Shown here: piece by piece, positions 27,234-35,403 of the stretch | How the letters are laid out: every line of letters begins with the position of its first letter | Position numbering within the stretch: the stretch's first letter is position 1 | Assembly: GCF_003014595.1 (NCBI RefSeq) | Contig: NZ_PYGK01000005.1 | Span: forward strand, 124,001-188,000 | DNA length: 64,000 bases | Source of the DNA: Chitinophaga ginsengisoli | GTDB lineage: Bacteria; Bacteroidota; Bacteroidia; Chitinophagales; Chitinophagaceae | Direction of reading: 5' to 3' | The notes under the pieces: model-generated | Told to the model about the DNA's origin: nothing | Databases searched by the model: none | The model's input: the letters and a program-made list of their open reading frames with translations, nothing else | Position numbers and translations under genes: made by a program

Positions 27234-28766
27234 ATGAAAATGCGCTTTAACTACTTACTATATACAGCCATCGCGGTAACGCTGGCTTTCCAGTCCTGTG
27301 ATAAAGGATTCGAGGAAATGAATGTCAATCCGGATGCATCATCCACCGTACAGCCTGAATACATGTTCAGTAAGGCGCTGCTGGATGCTTTTGGAAACAG
27401 CTATTTCGCTACTGACGTACTGGCCTGTGGCGGTTCCATGCAACACTTCGCGACTTATAAAGATGTACCAGGTATCGGTGATAAATATTATTTCCAGCAG
27501 GGTACTTACCCATATGATTACTTCACGACAGGGTATACCACTGCTGTCAATGAAATCGCGACTACCATCAATGGGTTGAATCCGGATAATGCTGCTGATG
27601 GGAACAAGCTGGCTATTTCCCGCATCTTCAGGGTGTATATTATGCATCGTCTGACGGATATGTATGGTGATATTCCTTATTCTGCATCTGTGAAAGGTTA
27701 TACAGGCAATAACTTCACACCTAAATACGACGCACAGGCAGATATCTATGCTGACATGCTGAAAGAGCTGGATGAAGCAGCCGCGAAGCTGGATCCTGCG
27801 GCAGCTACTTTCGGTGCCGGTGACTTTATCTATTCCGGCGATGTGAACAAGTGGAAGAAGTTTGCTTATTCCCTGATGTTACGTCTCGGTATGCGCCTGT
27901 CAAGAAAAGCGCCGGATTTAGCACAGACATGGGTAAAGAAGGCAATTGCCGGTGGTGTGATCACGGCCGACGGAGATATTGCGACTATGAAGTATGTGGA
28001 TGGATCACAGGCTATCAACCGTAATCCGGCCGCTGCCAGCATGCTGTCAAACGACTATGCGGTGGCAAATGGCAACAACAATACAGAGGGTGGAAAATTG
28101 GCCAAGACATTTATTGATGCATTAAAGGCAAACAATGACCCCCGTTTGAATGTTATTGCAATAGTATGGAACAATGGTAAAGCAGATACCAGCACCGCAC
28201 TCCAGAAAGGTATGCAGAATGGTCTGCTGAATAAGCCGGCTGATTTTACCAGCTATTCCGAGCCTAATCCGGCTACTATTCTTCAATACAATGCCCCTTT
28301 CATTCTGATGAGCGCAGCTGAGGTGAACCTCTTGCTGGCAGAAGCAAGTGTGAACGGCTGGTGGGAAGGAAGTGCCGCCACAGCATTTTCTGACGCTATC
28401 GGGGCCTCTATGCGTAACTGGGCATTGTTTGGCAGCGGTGGTGTGATCTCTTCAGATAAGATTGCAGCTTATCAGGCAGCACATCCGCTGACTGGTGGAG
28501 CAGAAGCGATGAAAGCCATGATCGGACAGGAGAAATGGGTGTCTTTATTCCTTGATGAGCAGGAGATACATGCTAACTGGCGCCGTACCGGATATCCTGT
28601 TCTGACACCGGTAAACATTCCGGGAAATACTACCGGCGGTACTATTCCCCGCCGTCTGTTGTACCCACCTTCTGAAGAAAGTGTGAACAGCAGCAGCCTG
28701 GCAGAAGCAATTACCCGTCAGGGACCAAACCTGATGACAACCCGCGTATGGTGGGATAAACAATAA
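27234..28766 (+). CDS. SusD/RagB-family nutrient-binding lipoprotein
   Basis: A 510-residue outer-membrane lipoprotein. The signal ends at FQSC (Cys near residue 22), followed by the usual D-K-G-F-E-E-M-N-V-N-P opening of the SusD-like_2 branch. Helical TPR-like blocks include RIFRVYIMHRLTDMYGDIPY and WKKFAYSLMLRLGMRLSRK. SusD proteins cap the SusC barrel and bind the ligand. The SusD-like_2 branch is often found in loci for peptides and small molecules rather than large glycans. It lies 19 bases after susC and 25 bases before the RidA gene. Confidence 0.93.
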   Translation: MKMRFNYLLYTAIAVTLAFQSCDKGFEEMNVNPDASSTVQPEYMFSKALLDAFGNSYFATDVLACGGSMQHFATYKDVPGIGDKYYFQQGTYPYDYFTTGYTTAVNEIATTINGLNPDNAADGNKLAISRIFRVYIMHRLTDMYGDIPYSASVKGYTGNNFTPKYDAQADIYADMLKELDEAAAKLDPAAATFGAGDFIYSGDVNKWKKFAYSLMLRLGMRLSRKAPDLAQTWVKKAIAGGVITADGDIATMKYVDGSQAINRNPAAASMLSNDYAVANGNNNTEGGKLAKTFIDALKANNDPRLNVIAIVWNNGKADTSTALQKGMQNGLLNKPADFTSYSEPNPATILQYNAPFILMSAAEVNLLLAEASVNGWWEGSAATAFSDAIGASMRNWALFGSGGVISSDKIAAYQAAHPLTGGAEAMKAMIGQEKWVSLFLDEQEIHANWRRTGYPVLTPVNIPGNTTGGTIPRRLLYPPSEESVNSSSLAEAITRQGPNLMTTRVWWDKQ

Positions 28767-28791
28767 ACCCGTATCTCAAACTAACTAAATC

Positions 28792-29253
28792 ATGCTAAAC
28801 CAGAGAAGATCCGTATTAAAGAAGATAGCAGCCACGCTGGCTGGCATCACAGGTGTCAACGCAATTGCCAGAGCAGCAGCTCCCGCCTTACCGGAAAGTA
28901 CGCCGCAGGGAGATGTGATCTATGACCAGGAAGTGCCATTGTTCTCATCTTTTAAGGTCCAGGGCAATACGGTCTATATCGCCGGCATAGGCGCCCACTT
29001 TGAAGGAGATATCAAAGCACATACGGACCATGTATTAAAGGAAATGGAGAAAGTACTGATCAAGGCAGGTTCATCAATGGAAAAGGTGCTGAAGGTAAGT
29101 GTATTCCTGCACGATCTGAATGATTACAAGGCGATGAATGAGGTATTCAGAGGACGGTTCGGCAGCAATCCGCCTGTTCGTACCACAGTAGCAGTATATG
29201 GAGGTGTACCTGGCGATTCTCTTGTAGAGATGGATTGCATCGCCACCCTGTAA
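28792..29253 (+). CDS. Exported RidA-family imine/enamine deaminase
   Basis: A 153-residue protein: a ~30-residue N-terminal export signal with a twin-arginine pattern (QRRSVLKKIA then a hydrophobic stretch), followed by a RidA domain of normal length. Family features are GNTVYIAGIGAH, the VLKVSVFLHDLNDYKAMNEV block, the catalytic Arg in PPVRTTVAV and the Glu in VEMDCIATL. RidA proteins hydrolyse reactive 2-aminoacrylate-type enamines and imines released by PLP-dependent lyases. RidA is normally cytoplasmic. Export, together with the PLP enzyme encoded next, points to clean-up of an imine made in the periplasm. The link to the neighbour is inference. Confidence 0.87.
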   Translation: MLNQRRSVLKKIAATLAGITGVNAIARAAAPALPESTPQGDVIYDQEVPLFSSFKVQGNTVYIAGIGAHFEGDIKAHTDHVLKEMEKVLIKAGSSMEKVLKVSVFLHDLNDYKAMNEVFRGRFGSNPPVRTTVAVYGGVPGDSLVEMDCIATL

Positions 29254-29289
29254 CAGGACGTTTTTTCTTTACTTTTTTCTTTTTTACAT

Positions 29290-30534
29290 ATGCAACGCAG
29301 AGACTTACTAAAAAATATGTCTGTAATTCCCGTACTGGGCGCATTTGCAGGCAGTGCTAAACTATTGCCCTTACCTGGCGAAGCAGCAGATGCTACGGCA
29401 GGAGGAAAGGACTATTTCAAAGAACTGGGCATCCGCACGTTTATTAATGCCGCGGGCACCTATACCTTTATGACAGGCTCCCTGATGCGGGACGAAGTGA
29501 TGAGCGCCATCAATTATGCTTCCAAAGAGTTTGTATTGCTGGATGAGCTGGAGGACAAGGTAGGGCAGCGTATTGCTACACTATTGCGTTGTGAGTATGC
29601 CACCGTTACATCAGGTGCCGCTGCTGCCATGACATTGGGTGCTGCCGGCGTACTGACCGGCATGGACGAAAAGAAAGTAGCACAGCTGCCATTCCTGGAA
29701 GGTACAGGCATGAAAACGGAAGTGATCATCCAGAAAGAGCATGATATCGCATATGCACATGCACTGAAAAATACCGGGCTAAGGATCGTGTATGTAACGG
29801 GTCGTGAGGAACTGGAAAAAGCGATCAGTGACAAGACTGCCCTGATGTATTTTCTCAACGCCAACAATTTCGAGGGCAAGGTGCAGGTGGAAGAGTTCCT
29901 GAAAATAGCGCAGGCGCATAGTATTCCTACCATGATAGACTGTGCAGCAGATGTACCGCCGGTGGAGAACCTGTTTAAATACACAGCGATGGGGTATGAC
30001 CTCGTGTGCTTTTCCGGAGGAAAAGGCATCCGTGGTCCGCAGAGTGCGGGCCTGCTGTTGGGCAGGAAGAAATATATTGAAGCAGCAAGATTAAGCGCGC
30101 CTCCCCGCGGTAATACGATAGGAAGAGGACTAAAGGTCAATAAAGAAGAAATATTAGGGATGCTCGTGGCGCTGGAAACATACCTGGCCATTGATCACGC
30201 TAAAGAATGGAAAATGTGGGAGGCGCAAATTAAGCTGATCAGCGACGCTGTAAAAACAGTCGCTGGTGTGGAAACTGAAGTGGTGGTACCGCCGGTAGCC
30301 AACCATATACCCACATTGCACATCTCCTGGGACCCCAAGAAGGTACCTGCTACAGCAGCAGATATCAGGCAAAAACTCCGCAGCGGTAATCCTTCTATAG
30401 AAGTAGCCGATGGTGCCAATCAGCATACATTCAATGTGACTACCTGGATGCTGGTGCCCGGGCAGGAGAAAATAGTGGCAACGCAACTGAAGAAAGTACT
30501 GGCAGAAATGGCGCTGTCTCCAACGCATGGTTGA
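29290..30534 (+). CDS. Exported SelA/DgaE-like PLP-dependent enzyme (possible ammonia lyase)
   Basis: A 414-residue protein of the SelA-related, DgaE-like branch of fold-type I PLP enzymes. The N-terminus has a twin-arginine motif (QRRDLLKNM) and a hydrophobic stretch ending before ~residue 33. The core shows INAAGTYTFMTGSLM, the SGAAAAMTLGAAG phosphate-binding block, the MIDCAADVPP Asp and the Schiff-base Lys in CFSGGKGIRGPQSAG. DgaE of Salmonella is a D-glucosaminate-6-phosphate ammonia lyase; relatives act on amino acids or amino-sugar acids by eliminating ammonia. A Tat route would let the protein be exported folded with its cofactor. RidA is encoded 36 bases upstream. The true substrate is unknown. 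Confidence 0.85.
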   Translation: MQRRDLLKNMSVIPVLGAFAGSAKLLPLPGEAADATAGGKDYFKELGIRTFINAAGTYTFMTGSLMRDEVMSAINYASKEFVLLDELEDKVGQRIATLLRCEYATVTSGAAAAMTLGAAGVLTGMDEKKVAQLPFLEGTGMKTEVIIQKEHDIAYAHALKNTGLRIVYVTGREELEKAISDKTALMYFLNANNFEGKVQVEEFLKIAQAHSIPTMIDCAADVPPVENLFKYTAMGYDLVCFSGGKGIRGPQSAGLLLGRKKYIEAARLSAPPRGNTIGRGLKVNKEEILGMLVALETYLAIDHAKEWKMWEAQIKLISDAVKTVAGVETEVVVPPVANHIPTLHISWDPKKVPATAADIRQKLRSGNPSIEVADGANQHTFNVTTWMLVPGQEKIVATQLKKVLAEMALSPTHG

Positions 30535-30567
30535 TAAATGGTGGTGTGTTTTCACCTACAGGGAAGT

Positions 30568-30614
30568 ACAGGGCTGGTAAAGTGCACGAATTGCCAGCTC
30601 TGCCCTGTTTTTTC
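30568..30614 (+). terminator. Terminator-like hairpin inside the catabolic locus
   Basis: A seven-base-pair stem (ACAGGGC with GCCCTGT, 30568-30574 and 30602-30608) with an inner CTGG/CCAG pairing, followed by a run of six T. It should at least partly separate the sigma-to-PLP-enzyme genes from the amidohydrolase and later genes. Confidence 0.75.
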
Positions 30615-30775
30615 TTTTAAAGCAATTTCAGATAATATTATCCGGTAACAGGAAGCTCCTGTCAGTAAATGAAGACTGCGTGTTGATACTGTCGCGCAGC
30701 GCTTTGTATATTGTTGCAGCGGGCTACCTGTCCGGGTCTTTCATACATATACAGGTCTCATTAAAAAATAAGGAT

Positions 30776-32011
30776 ATGCGGAGTATTATTCAATACCTGG
30801 TACTCCTGGTATCGGTGAATATGATAATTACCGGTGCCAAGGCCCAGCAATACAGCCTGTTGATCAAAGGTGGGCATGTGATAGATCCAAAAAATAATAT
30901 CGATGCAGTGATGGACATTGCATTGACAAACGATACTATTGCCAAGGTAGCTGCTCATATAGATCCAGCTACCGCGCAGAAAACAATTGATGCTACCGGC
31001 CTGTATGTAACACCGGGGCTGATAGATATTCACACACATAATTTCTTTGGTACTGTTCCCAACCGTTATCTGAACAACAGTTATGAAGCCGTTGCGCCGG
31101 ATGGTTTTACCTTTCGTTGTGGCGTAACAACTGTGGTAGATGCAGGCAGTTCAGGCTGGAAGGATTTTGAGGTCTTTCTTGATCAGACTATAAAGCATTC
31201 TAAAACAAGAGTGCTTGCTTTTGTTAACATCGTGGGTAGCGGTATGCGTGGCGGACCTTATGAACAGGACCTTACAGATATGGACGCCAAGATGACGGCG
31301 CTTACCATCCGCCGTTACAGACAATGGATAGTAGGCATAAAGGTGGCGCATTATGAAGGTGCAGAATGGATCCCCGTAGACCGTGCGGTAGAAGCAGGTA
31401 ATATGGCCAATACACCTGTGATGATCGATTTTGGTGGCAGTAATCCGCCCTTATCGCTGGAGGAACTATTTATGAAGCACCTGCGTCCCGGCGACATATT
31501 TACACATGCTTATGCGAAAGTAAAAGGCCGTATGTCTATCGTGGATGATAATGGCAAACTACGTCCGTTTATGCAGGATGCCCGCAAGAAAGGCATCCTC
31601 TTCGACGTGGGGCACGGAGGTACCAGCTTTAGTTATTCCCAGGCTATTCCTGCAATAAAGGCAGGTTTTTATCCCAATACGATCAGCACAGATATTCATA
31701 CCGGCAGTATGAACGGAGACATGAAAGACATGCTGAACGTAATGTCTAAATTCCTGAATATGGGTATGTCTGTGCAGGAGCTGGTCAAAGCCAGCACTTC
31801 TGAAGCAGCCAAAGCGATACATCATGAAGAACTGGGCAACCTCTCAGAAAAAAGTGTAGCAGATATTGCCATCTTACGTGTGGAAAAAGGTAAGTTTGGT
31901 TTTACAGATGCACGCACGCGTGTGGCAGGAGATGGTAAGCTGGTATGCGAGGCCACCTTGCGTGCCGGTAAAGTGGTGTACGATCTCAATGGCATTACAG
32001 TGACCCAATAG
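30776..32011 (+). CDS. Exported amidohydrolase/deacetylase-family metallohydrolase
   Basis: A 411-residue protein from the ATG at 30776. The frame is open to 30680, but starting at 30776 gives a purine-rich site (AAGGA) and a clean signal peptide ending TGAKAQQ. It belongs to the dihydroorotase-like amidohydrolase family that includes the EF_0837-type deacetylases: the beta-strand ALLIKGGHVIDP-like opening (here LLIKGGHVIDPKNNIDAV), the metal-binding H-x-H in LIDIHTHNF, a candidate bridging Lys in VGIKVAHYEG, His in FTHAYAK and Asp in STDIHTGS. In enterococci and enterobacteria such genes are linked to DgaE-like PLP enzymes, the same pairing as here. It likely removes an N-acyl or opens a cyclic amide before the lyase step. 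Confidence 0.85.
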   Translation: MRSIIQYLVLLVSVNMIITGAKAQQYSLLIKGGHVIDPKNNIDAVMDIALTNDTIAKVAAHIDPATAQKTIDATGLYVTPGLIDIHTHNFFGTVPNRYLNNSYEAVAPDGFTFRCGVTTVVDAGSSGWKDFEVFLDQTIKHSKTRVLAFVNIVGSGMRGGPYEQDLTDMDAKMTALTIRRYRQWIVGIKVAHYEGAEWIPVDRAVEAGNMANTPVMIDFGGSNPPLSLEELFMKHLRPGDIFTHAYAKVKGRMSIVDDNGKLRPFMQDARKKGILFDVGHGGTSFSYSQAIPAIKAGFYPNTISTDIHTGSMNGDMKDMLNVMSKFLNMGMSVQELVKASTSEAAKAIHHEELGNLSEKSVADIAILRVEKGKFGFTDARTRVAGDGKLVCEATLRAGKVVYDLNGITVTQ

Positions 32012-32053
32012 CCCGGCGTATTAAACAGTTATTCTTCATTCAAATACTGATAC

Positions 32054-32968
32054 ATGAAATTCTTTTATTTCCTTCCCTTACTGCTGCTATCCTGTTGGTT
32101 AAAGGCGCAGACCATTTCCAGGGAGGAATTGATCTTTCTTACTACAGAATGGAAAGGAGAACGTTTTCCTGACGGCAGACCGAAGATACCCGACGCGGTG
32201 ATCGAGCAGGCGCGTACCGTAAGCCTGGATGATGTATGGACTATTCTTGAAGGAGAGGGATATCATTGCCAGTTTGATGGTGGCTGGAAAATGATCTATG
32301 ATAACAAACCCATTGTTGGTAGAGCTGTGACAGCGATGTTCATTCCTTCCCGTCCTGATGTGGAAGCACATATGAAGGAAAGGGGGCAGCAGAAAGGGTT
32401 TAAAGGCAACAGTAATTCATGGCCGATCCAGCAGTTATCGAAAGGGGATGTATATGTGGCAGATGGCTTTGGTAAAATAACAGATGGTACCCTGATCGGA
32501 TCCACATTGGGCAATGCTATTTATGCCCGTTCAGGCAACGGCGTGGTTTTTAATGCCGCTGCACGCGACCTGGAAGGGCTGAAGGAGATTGATGGCTTCA
32601 ATGCGCTGGTAAGGGATTGGGATCCTTCTTTCCTGAAAAATGTGATGTTGTCTGGATTAAATGTGCCGATACGTATCGGCCGTGCGGTAGTGCTGCCAGG
32701 CGACCTGGTGCTGACTTCCAGTGAAGGTGTGGTATTTGTGCCGGCGCACCTGGCAGAAAAAGTGATCGGTATTGCCGCATTCATACAAGTAAAAGACCAG
32801 TTCGGATTTGAGATGGTGAAGGCCGGGAAGTACACACCCGGAGAGATTGATAATAACTGGACAGACGCCATCCGGGAGGCATTCCTGGAATGGCAGCATA
32901 AACAAACGGGCAAAAAGCCTATGACCCGCCAGGAGCTGGACAAGATGCTGGAGAAAAGAACCTGGTGA
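32054..32968 (+). CDS. Exported RraA-family aldolase-like protein
   Basis: A 304-residue protein with a Sec signal peptide (residues 1-19, ending LKAQT) and a RraA-like domain. Visible family blocks are GRAVTAMFIPSRPDVEA, GDVYVADGFG, LIGSTLGNAIYARSGNGVVF and the AARDLEGL segment holding the conserved Arg-Asp pair, then LPGDLVLTSSEGVVFVPAHL. The RraA fold includes class II pyruvate aldolases and oxaloacetate decarboxylases (4-hydroxy-4-methyl-2-oxoglutarate aldolase) as well as the RNase E inhibitor. The enzyme branch fits a keto-acid-cleaving step. Export is unusual for the family. It follows the amidohydrolase by 42 bases. Confidence 0.83.
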   Translation: MKFFYFLPLLLLSCWLKAQTISREELIFLTTEWKGERFPDGRPKIPDAVIEQARTVSLDDVWTILEGEGYHCQFDGGWKMIYDNKPIVGRAVTAMFIPSRPDVEAHMKERGQQKGFKGNSNSWPIQQLSKGDVYVADGFGKITDGTLIGSTLGNAIYARSGNGVVFNAAARDLEGLKEIDGFNALVRDWDPSFLKNVMLSGLNVPIRIGRAVVLPGDLVLTSSEGVVFVPAHLAEKVIGIAAFIQVKDQFGFEMVKAGKYTPGEIDNNWTDAIREAFLEWQHKQTGKKPMTRQELDKMLEKRTW

Positions 32969-32999
32969 TTATTCTTAAGTATTAAACTATTTCCACTTT

Positions 33000-34046
33000 A
33001 TGACAGCATTACTTCCCGCCGCCGGGCCTTTCATCATTGCATTCTGGATCATATTGGCCATTCTTTGTTCAAGACGGCCGCAAACAAAAGGTTTTGTTTA
33101 TACGCTGATGATCTTTGCAGCTGTTAGCACAGCTATGTATTATCCCCAATACTTTCTGACTGTAGGCAGCTTTGACCTTTCGAAGCTGATTACACCACTT
33201 ATCCAGATCATCATGTTCGGCATGGGAGCAGCTATGAGTGTACGTGATTTCTATGGCGTGATCAAAATGCCGATGGGTGTTTTCACGGGAGTAGTATGTC
33301 ATTTCACTATCATGCCTTTTGTAGGATGGGGACTTGCCCATCTGTTCAACTTCCCGCCTGAAATAGCAGCCGGGGTGGTACTGATCGGCACTGTACCCTG
33401 CGGCATGGCCTCCAACGTAATATCCTACCTGGCAAAGGCTAACCTGGCGCTGTCGGTTACATTGACGGCAGTCTCTACGATGCTGGCACCTTTTGTAACG
33501 CCTTTCCTGATGCAGTGGCTGGCAGGTAGTTATGTGGATATCAGCGTTACTGCTATGATGTGGGACATCTGTAAGATCGTGATCCTGCCTGTGGCGGCTG
33601 GTTTGCTCTTCAATCATTTCCTGAGTGGAAAACTGAAATGGCTGGATAATATTATGCCTAAGATATCTATGTCGGCTATTGCCTTTATTATAGTCATCAT
33701 TACGGCTAAGGGCCGTGAAAGCCTGCTGGACGTGGGTGTGCTGCTGATATTATCATCACTCATTCATAACCTGTCTGGCTACACATTAGGCTATTGGCTG
33801 TGCCGCCTTATCAGGATGAATGAACAGGATTGCCGTACTATCGCAATTGAAGTGGGGATGCAGAACGGGGGACTGGCAACGGCCATCGCAAAGAATATGG
33901 GCAAGATCGCTACCATCGGTCTGGCGCCAGCTGTATTTGGTCCGCTGATGAACGTAACCGGTTCTCTGCTGGCCTCCTGGTGGCATCGGCATCCGCCAAA
34001 GGAGGTAAATGAAAAAGCCGTCCAGCTTGAAGTTGAACGGCTTTAG
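33000..34046 (+). CDS. Bile acid:sodium symporter family (BASS) organic-acid transporter
   Basis: A 348-residue inner-membrane protein with eight to ten hydrophobic segments. BASS signatures: MFGMGAAMSVRDF, GTVPCGMASNVISYLAKANL with the discontinuous-helix motif, and IAIEVGMQNGGLATAIA in the second half. Members carry bile acids, pyruvate, pantoate or other organic anions with sodium. As the last gene of the catabolic run it probably brings the product of the exported enzymes into the cytoplasm. It starts 31 bases after the RraA-like gene. A terminator hairpin overlaps its last ~11 codons. Confidence 0.9.
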   Translation: MTALLPAAGPFIIAFWIILAILCSRRPQTKGFVYTLMIFAAVSTAMYYPQYFLTVGSFDLSKLITPLIQIIMFGMGAAMSVRDFYGVIKMPMGVFTGVVCHFTIMPFVGWGLAHLFNFPPEIAAGVVLIGTVPCGMASNVISYLAKANLALSVTLTAVSTMLAPFVTPFLMQWLAGSYVDISVTAMMWDICKIVILPVAAGLLFNHFLSGKLKWLDNIMPKISMSAIAFIIVIITAKGRESLLDVGVLLILSSLIHNLSGYTLGYWLCRLIRMNEQDCRTIAIEVGMQNGGLATAIAKNMGKIATIGLAPAVFGPLMNVTGSLLASWWHRHPPKEVNEKAVQLEVERL

Positions 34047-34050
34047 TTTA
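34014..34050 (+). terminator. Hairpin overlapping the 3' end of the symporter gene
   Basis: AAAGCCGT (34014-34021) pairs with ACGGCTTT (34037-34044), with further inner pairing around the CAGCTT/GAAGTTG segment. The stop codon lies at the foot of the stem and T-rich sequence follows. The terminator is therefore encoded within the protein-coding region. Confidence 0.65.
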
Positions 34051-34258
34051 TCATTTATAATGTACAACAGTTGGTGTGGTACATCAACGAGGTGGAATAT
34101 ATAAATAAAGACAAACGGGGAATTACAGTGTCAAGTGGAAATCAAGATAATGACAAAATGTGAAAAAACTATTCTTTTAAGGTAATTTTTTGTAGTTTTT
34201 TTCTGACGGCATTCACTTTGGGCCATAAAATTGTATTTTGTTATATAAAACCACGTAT

Positions 34259-35296
34259 ATGAATAATCCTAAACAACGCAGGGAATTCCTCAGGCAGATG
34301 GCATTGTATACAATGGGGGCGGGCCTCTTACCCTCCGTCCTGGCAGCCTGTAATAACGGTTCTTCCACAAAGGAAGGCAAAGACAGTACCAACACGAACG
34401 CCGGACAGGCAGCTGCTGATAAAACAGCTAAAGACCTGTTCTTTAAGATATCCCTGGCCGAGTGGTCATTCCACGAGGCGCTATTCGGAGGAAAACTGTC
34501 ACATCTTGACTTTCCGGCGAAAGCGAAAAACGACTTCGGGATTGAGGCTGTTGAATATGTAAATCAGTTTTTTAAAGATAAAGCGACAGATAAAGCCTAT
34601 CTGGCCGATCTGAAGAAACGCTGCGCCGACAATGGCGTACGCAGTGTATTGATCATGATCGATGGTGAAGGGGAAATGGGAGATATGGATGTGAAGAAAA
34701 GGACCAAGGCAGTAGAGAATCACTATAAATGGGTAGAAGCGGCGGAATATCTGGGTTGTCATGCCATCCGCGTAAATGCGGCAGGAGAAGGCAAACCGGA
34801 TGATGTAGCCAAAGCGGTAGCAGAATCACTGACTAAACTGTCAACATTCGCCAATACACATAACATCAATGTGATCGTGGAAAACCATGGCGGCACTTCC
34901 TCTAATGGTAAATGGCTGGCAGCGGTCATGAAGCAGGTGAATATGCCTAATTGCGGCACCTTACCTGACTTTGGTAATTTCTGTATAAACCGTACCAAAC
35001 CTGTAGACAATACGCCACAGGGTTGGGCAGCTACGAAATGCCTGGAGGAGTATGACCGCTATCAGGGAGTAACAGAATTAATGCCTTTTGCAAAGGGTGT
35101 GAGCGCTAAAACACACGATTTTGATGCCGAAGGCAATTGTGTGGAAACTGACTACCGCAAAATGCTGAAAATAGTAAAGGAGGCCGGTTACACAGGTCAC
35201 ATCGGTATCGAATATGAAGGTGCTAAGCTTTCTGAAGACGAAGGTGTACGTAAGACACTGGAACTGCTGAAGAGAGTAGGTGCAGAACTGAGCTGA
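34259..35296 (+). CDS. Tat-type lipoprotein, sugar phosphate isomerase/epimerase-like TIM barrel
   Basis: A 345-residue protein from the ATG at 34259; an upstream TTG in frame is less likely. The N-terminus combines a twin-arginine motif (QRREFLRQMA) with a lipobox (LAAC, Cys near 32) and a Ser/Thr/Asn-rich linker. The rest is a xylose-isomerase-like TIM barrel: SLAEWSFHEALFGG, the HAIRVNAAGEG and NVIVENHGG blocks with metal-ligand Glu and His, LPDFGNF, and HIGIEYEG near the end. Relatives isomerise or epimerise sugars. It is separated from the symporter by a hairpin and 212 bases and ends in its own terminator, so it is probably a single-gene unit, though it may act in the same periplasmic pathway. 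Confidence 0.85.
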   Translation: MNNPKQRREFLRQMALYTMGAGLLPSVLAACNNGSSTKEGKDSTNTNAGQAAADKTAKDLFFKISLAEWSFHEALFGGKLSHLDFPAKAKNDFGIEAVEYVNQFFKDKATDKAYLADLKKRCADNGVRSVLIMIDGEGEMGDMDVKKRTKAVENHYKWVEAAEYLGCHAIRVNAAGEGKPDDVAKAVAESLTKLSTFANTHNINVIVENHGGTSSNGKWLAAVMKQVNMPNCGTLPDFGNFCINRTKPVDNTPQGWAATKCLEEYDRYQGVTELMPFAKGVSAKTHDFDAEGNCVETDYRKMLKIVKEAGYTGHIGIEYEGAKLSEDEGVRKTLELLKRVGAELS

Positions 35297-35331
35297 GAAA
35301 GCAAGGAGTATTGAAGATCTCAAAAACCAGG

Positions 35332-35366
35332 AACGTGCTGTTCCTGGTTTTTTTTATGTAGCGGAT
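35332..35366 (+). terminator. Rho-independent terminator
   Basis: AAAACCAGGAAC pairs with GTTCCTGGTTTT around a five-base loop, followed by a long T run. It closes the sugar-isomerase gene. Confidence 0.9.
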
Positions 35367-35403
35367 ATACGAAAAAATAAGAGCTGATTACTCAGCAATA
35401 TCA

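Noticed and set aside
23771..28766. Polysaccharide utilisation locus
   Set aside because: No glycoside hydrolase, polysaccharide lyase, sulfatase or carbohydrate esterase lies anywhere near. The linked enzymes act on small nitrogen-containing or keto acids.
30680..30775. Upstream start of the amidohydrolase at 30680
   Set aside because: It would add 32 residues before the signal peptide and overlap terminator-downstream sequence. The ATG at 30776 has an AAGGA site and a clean signal.
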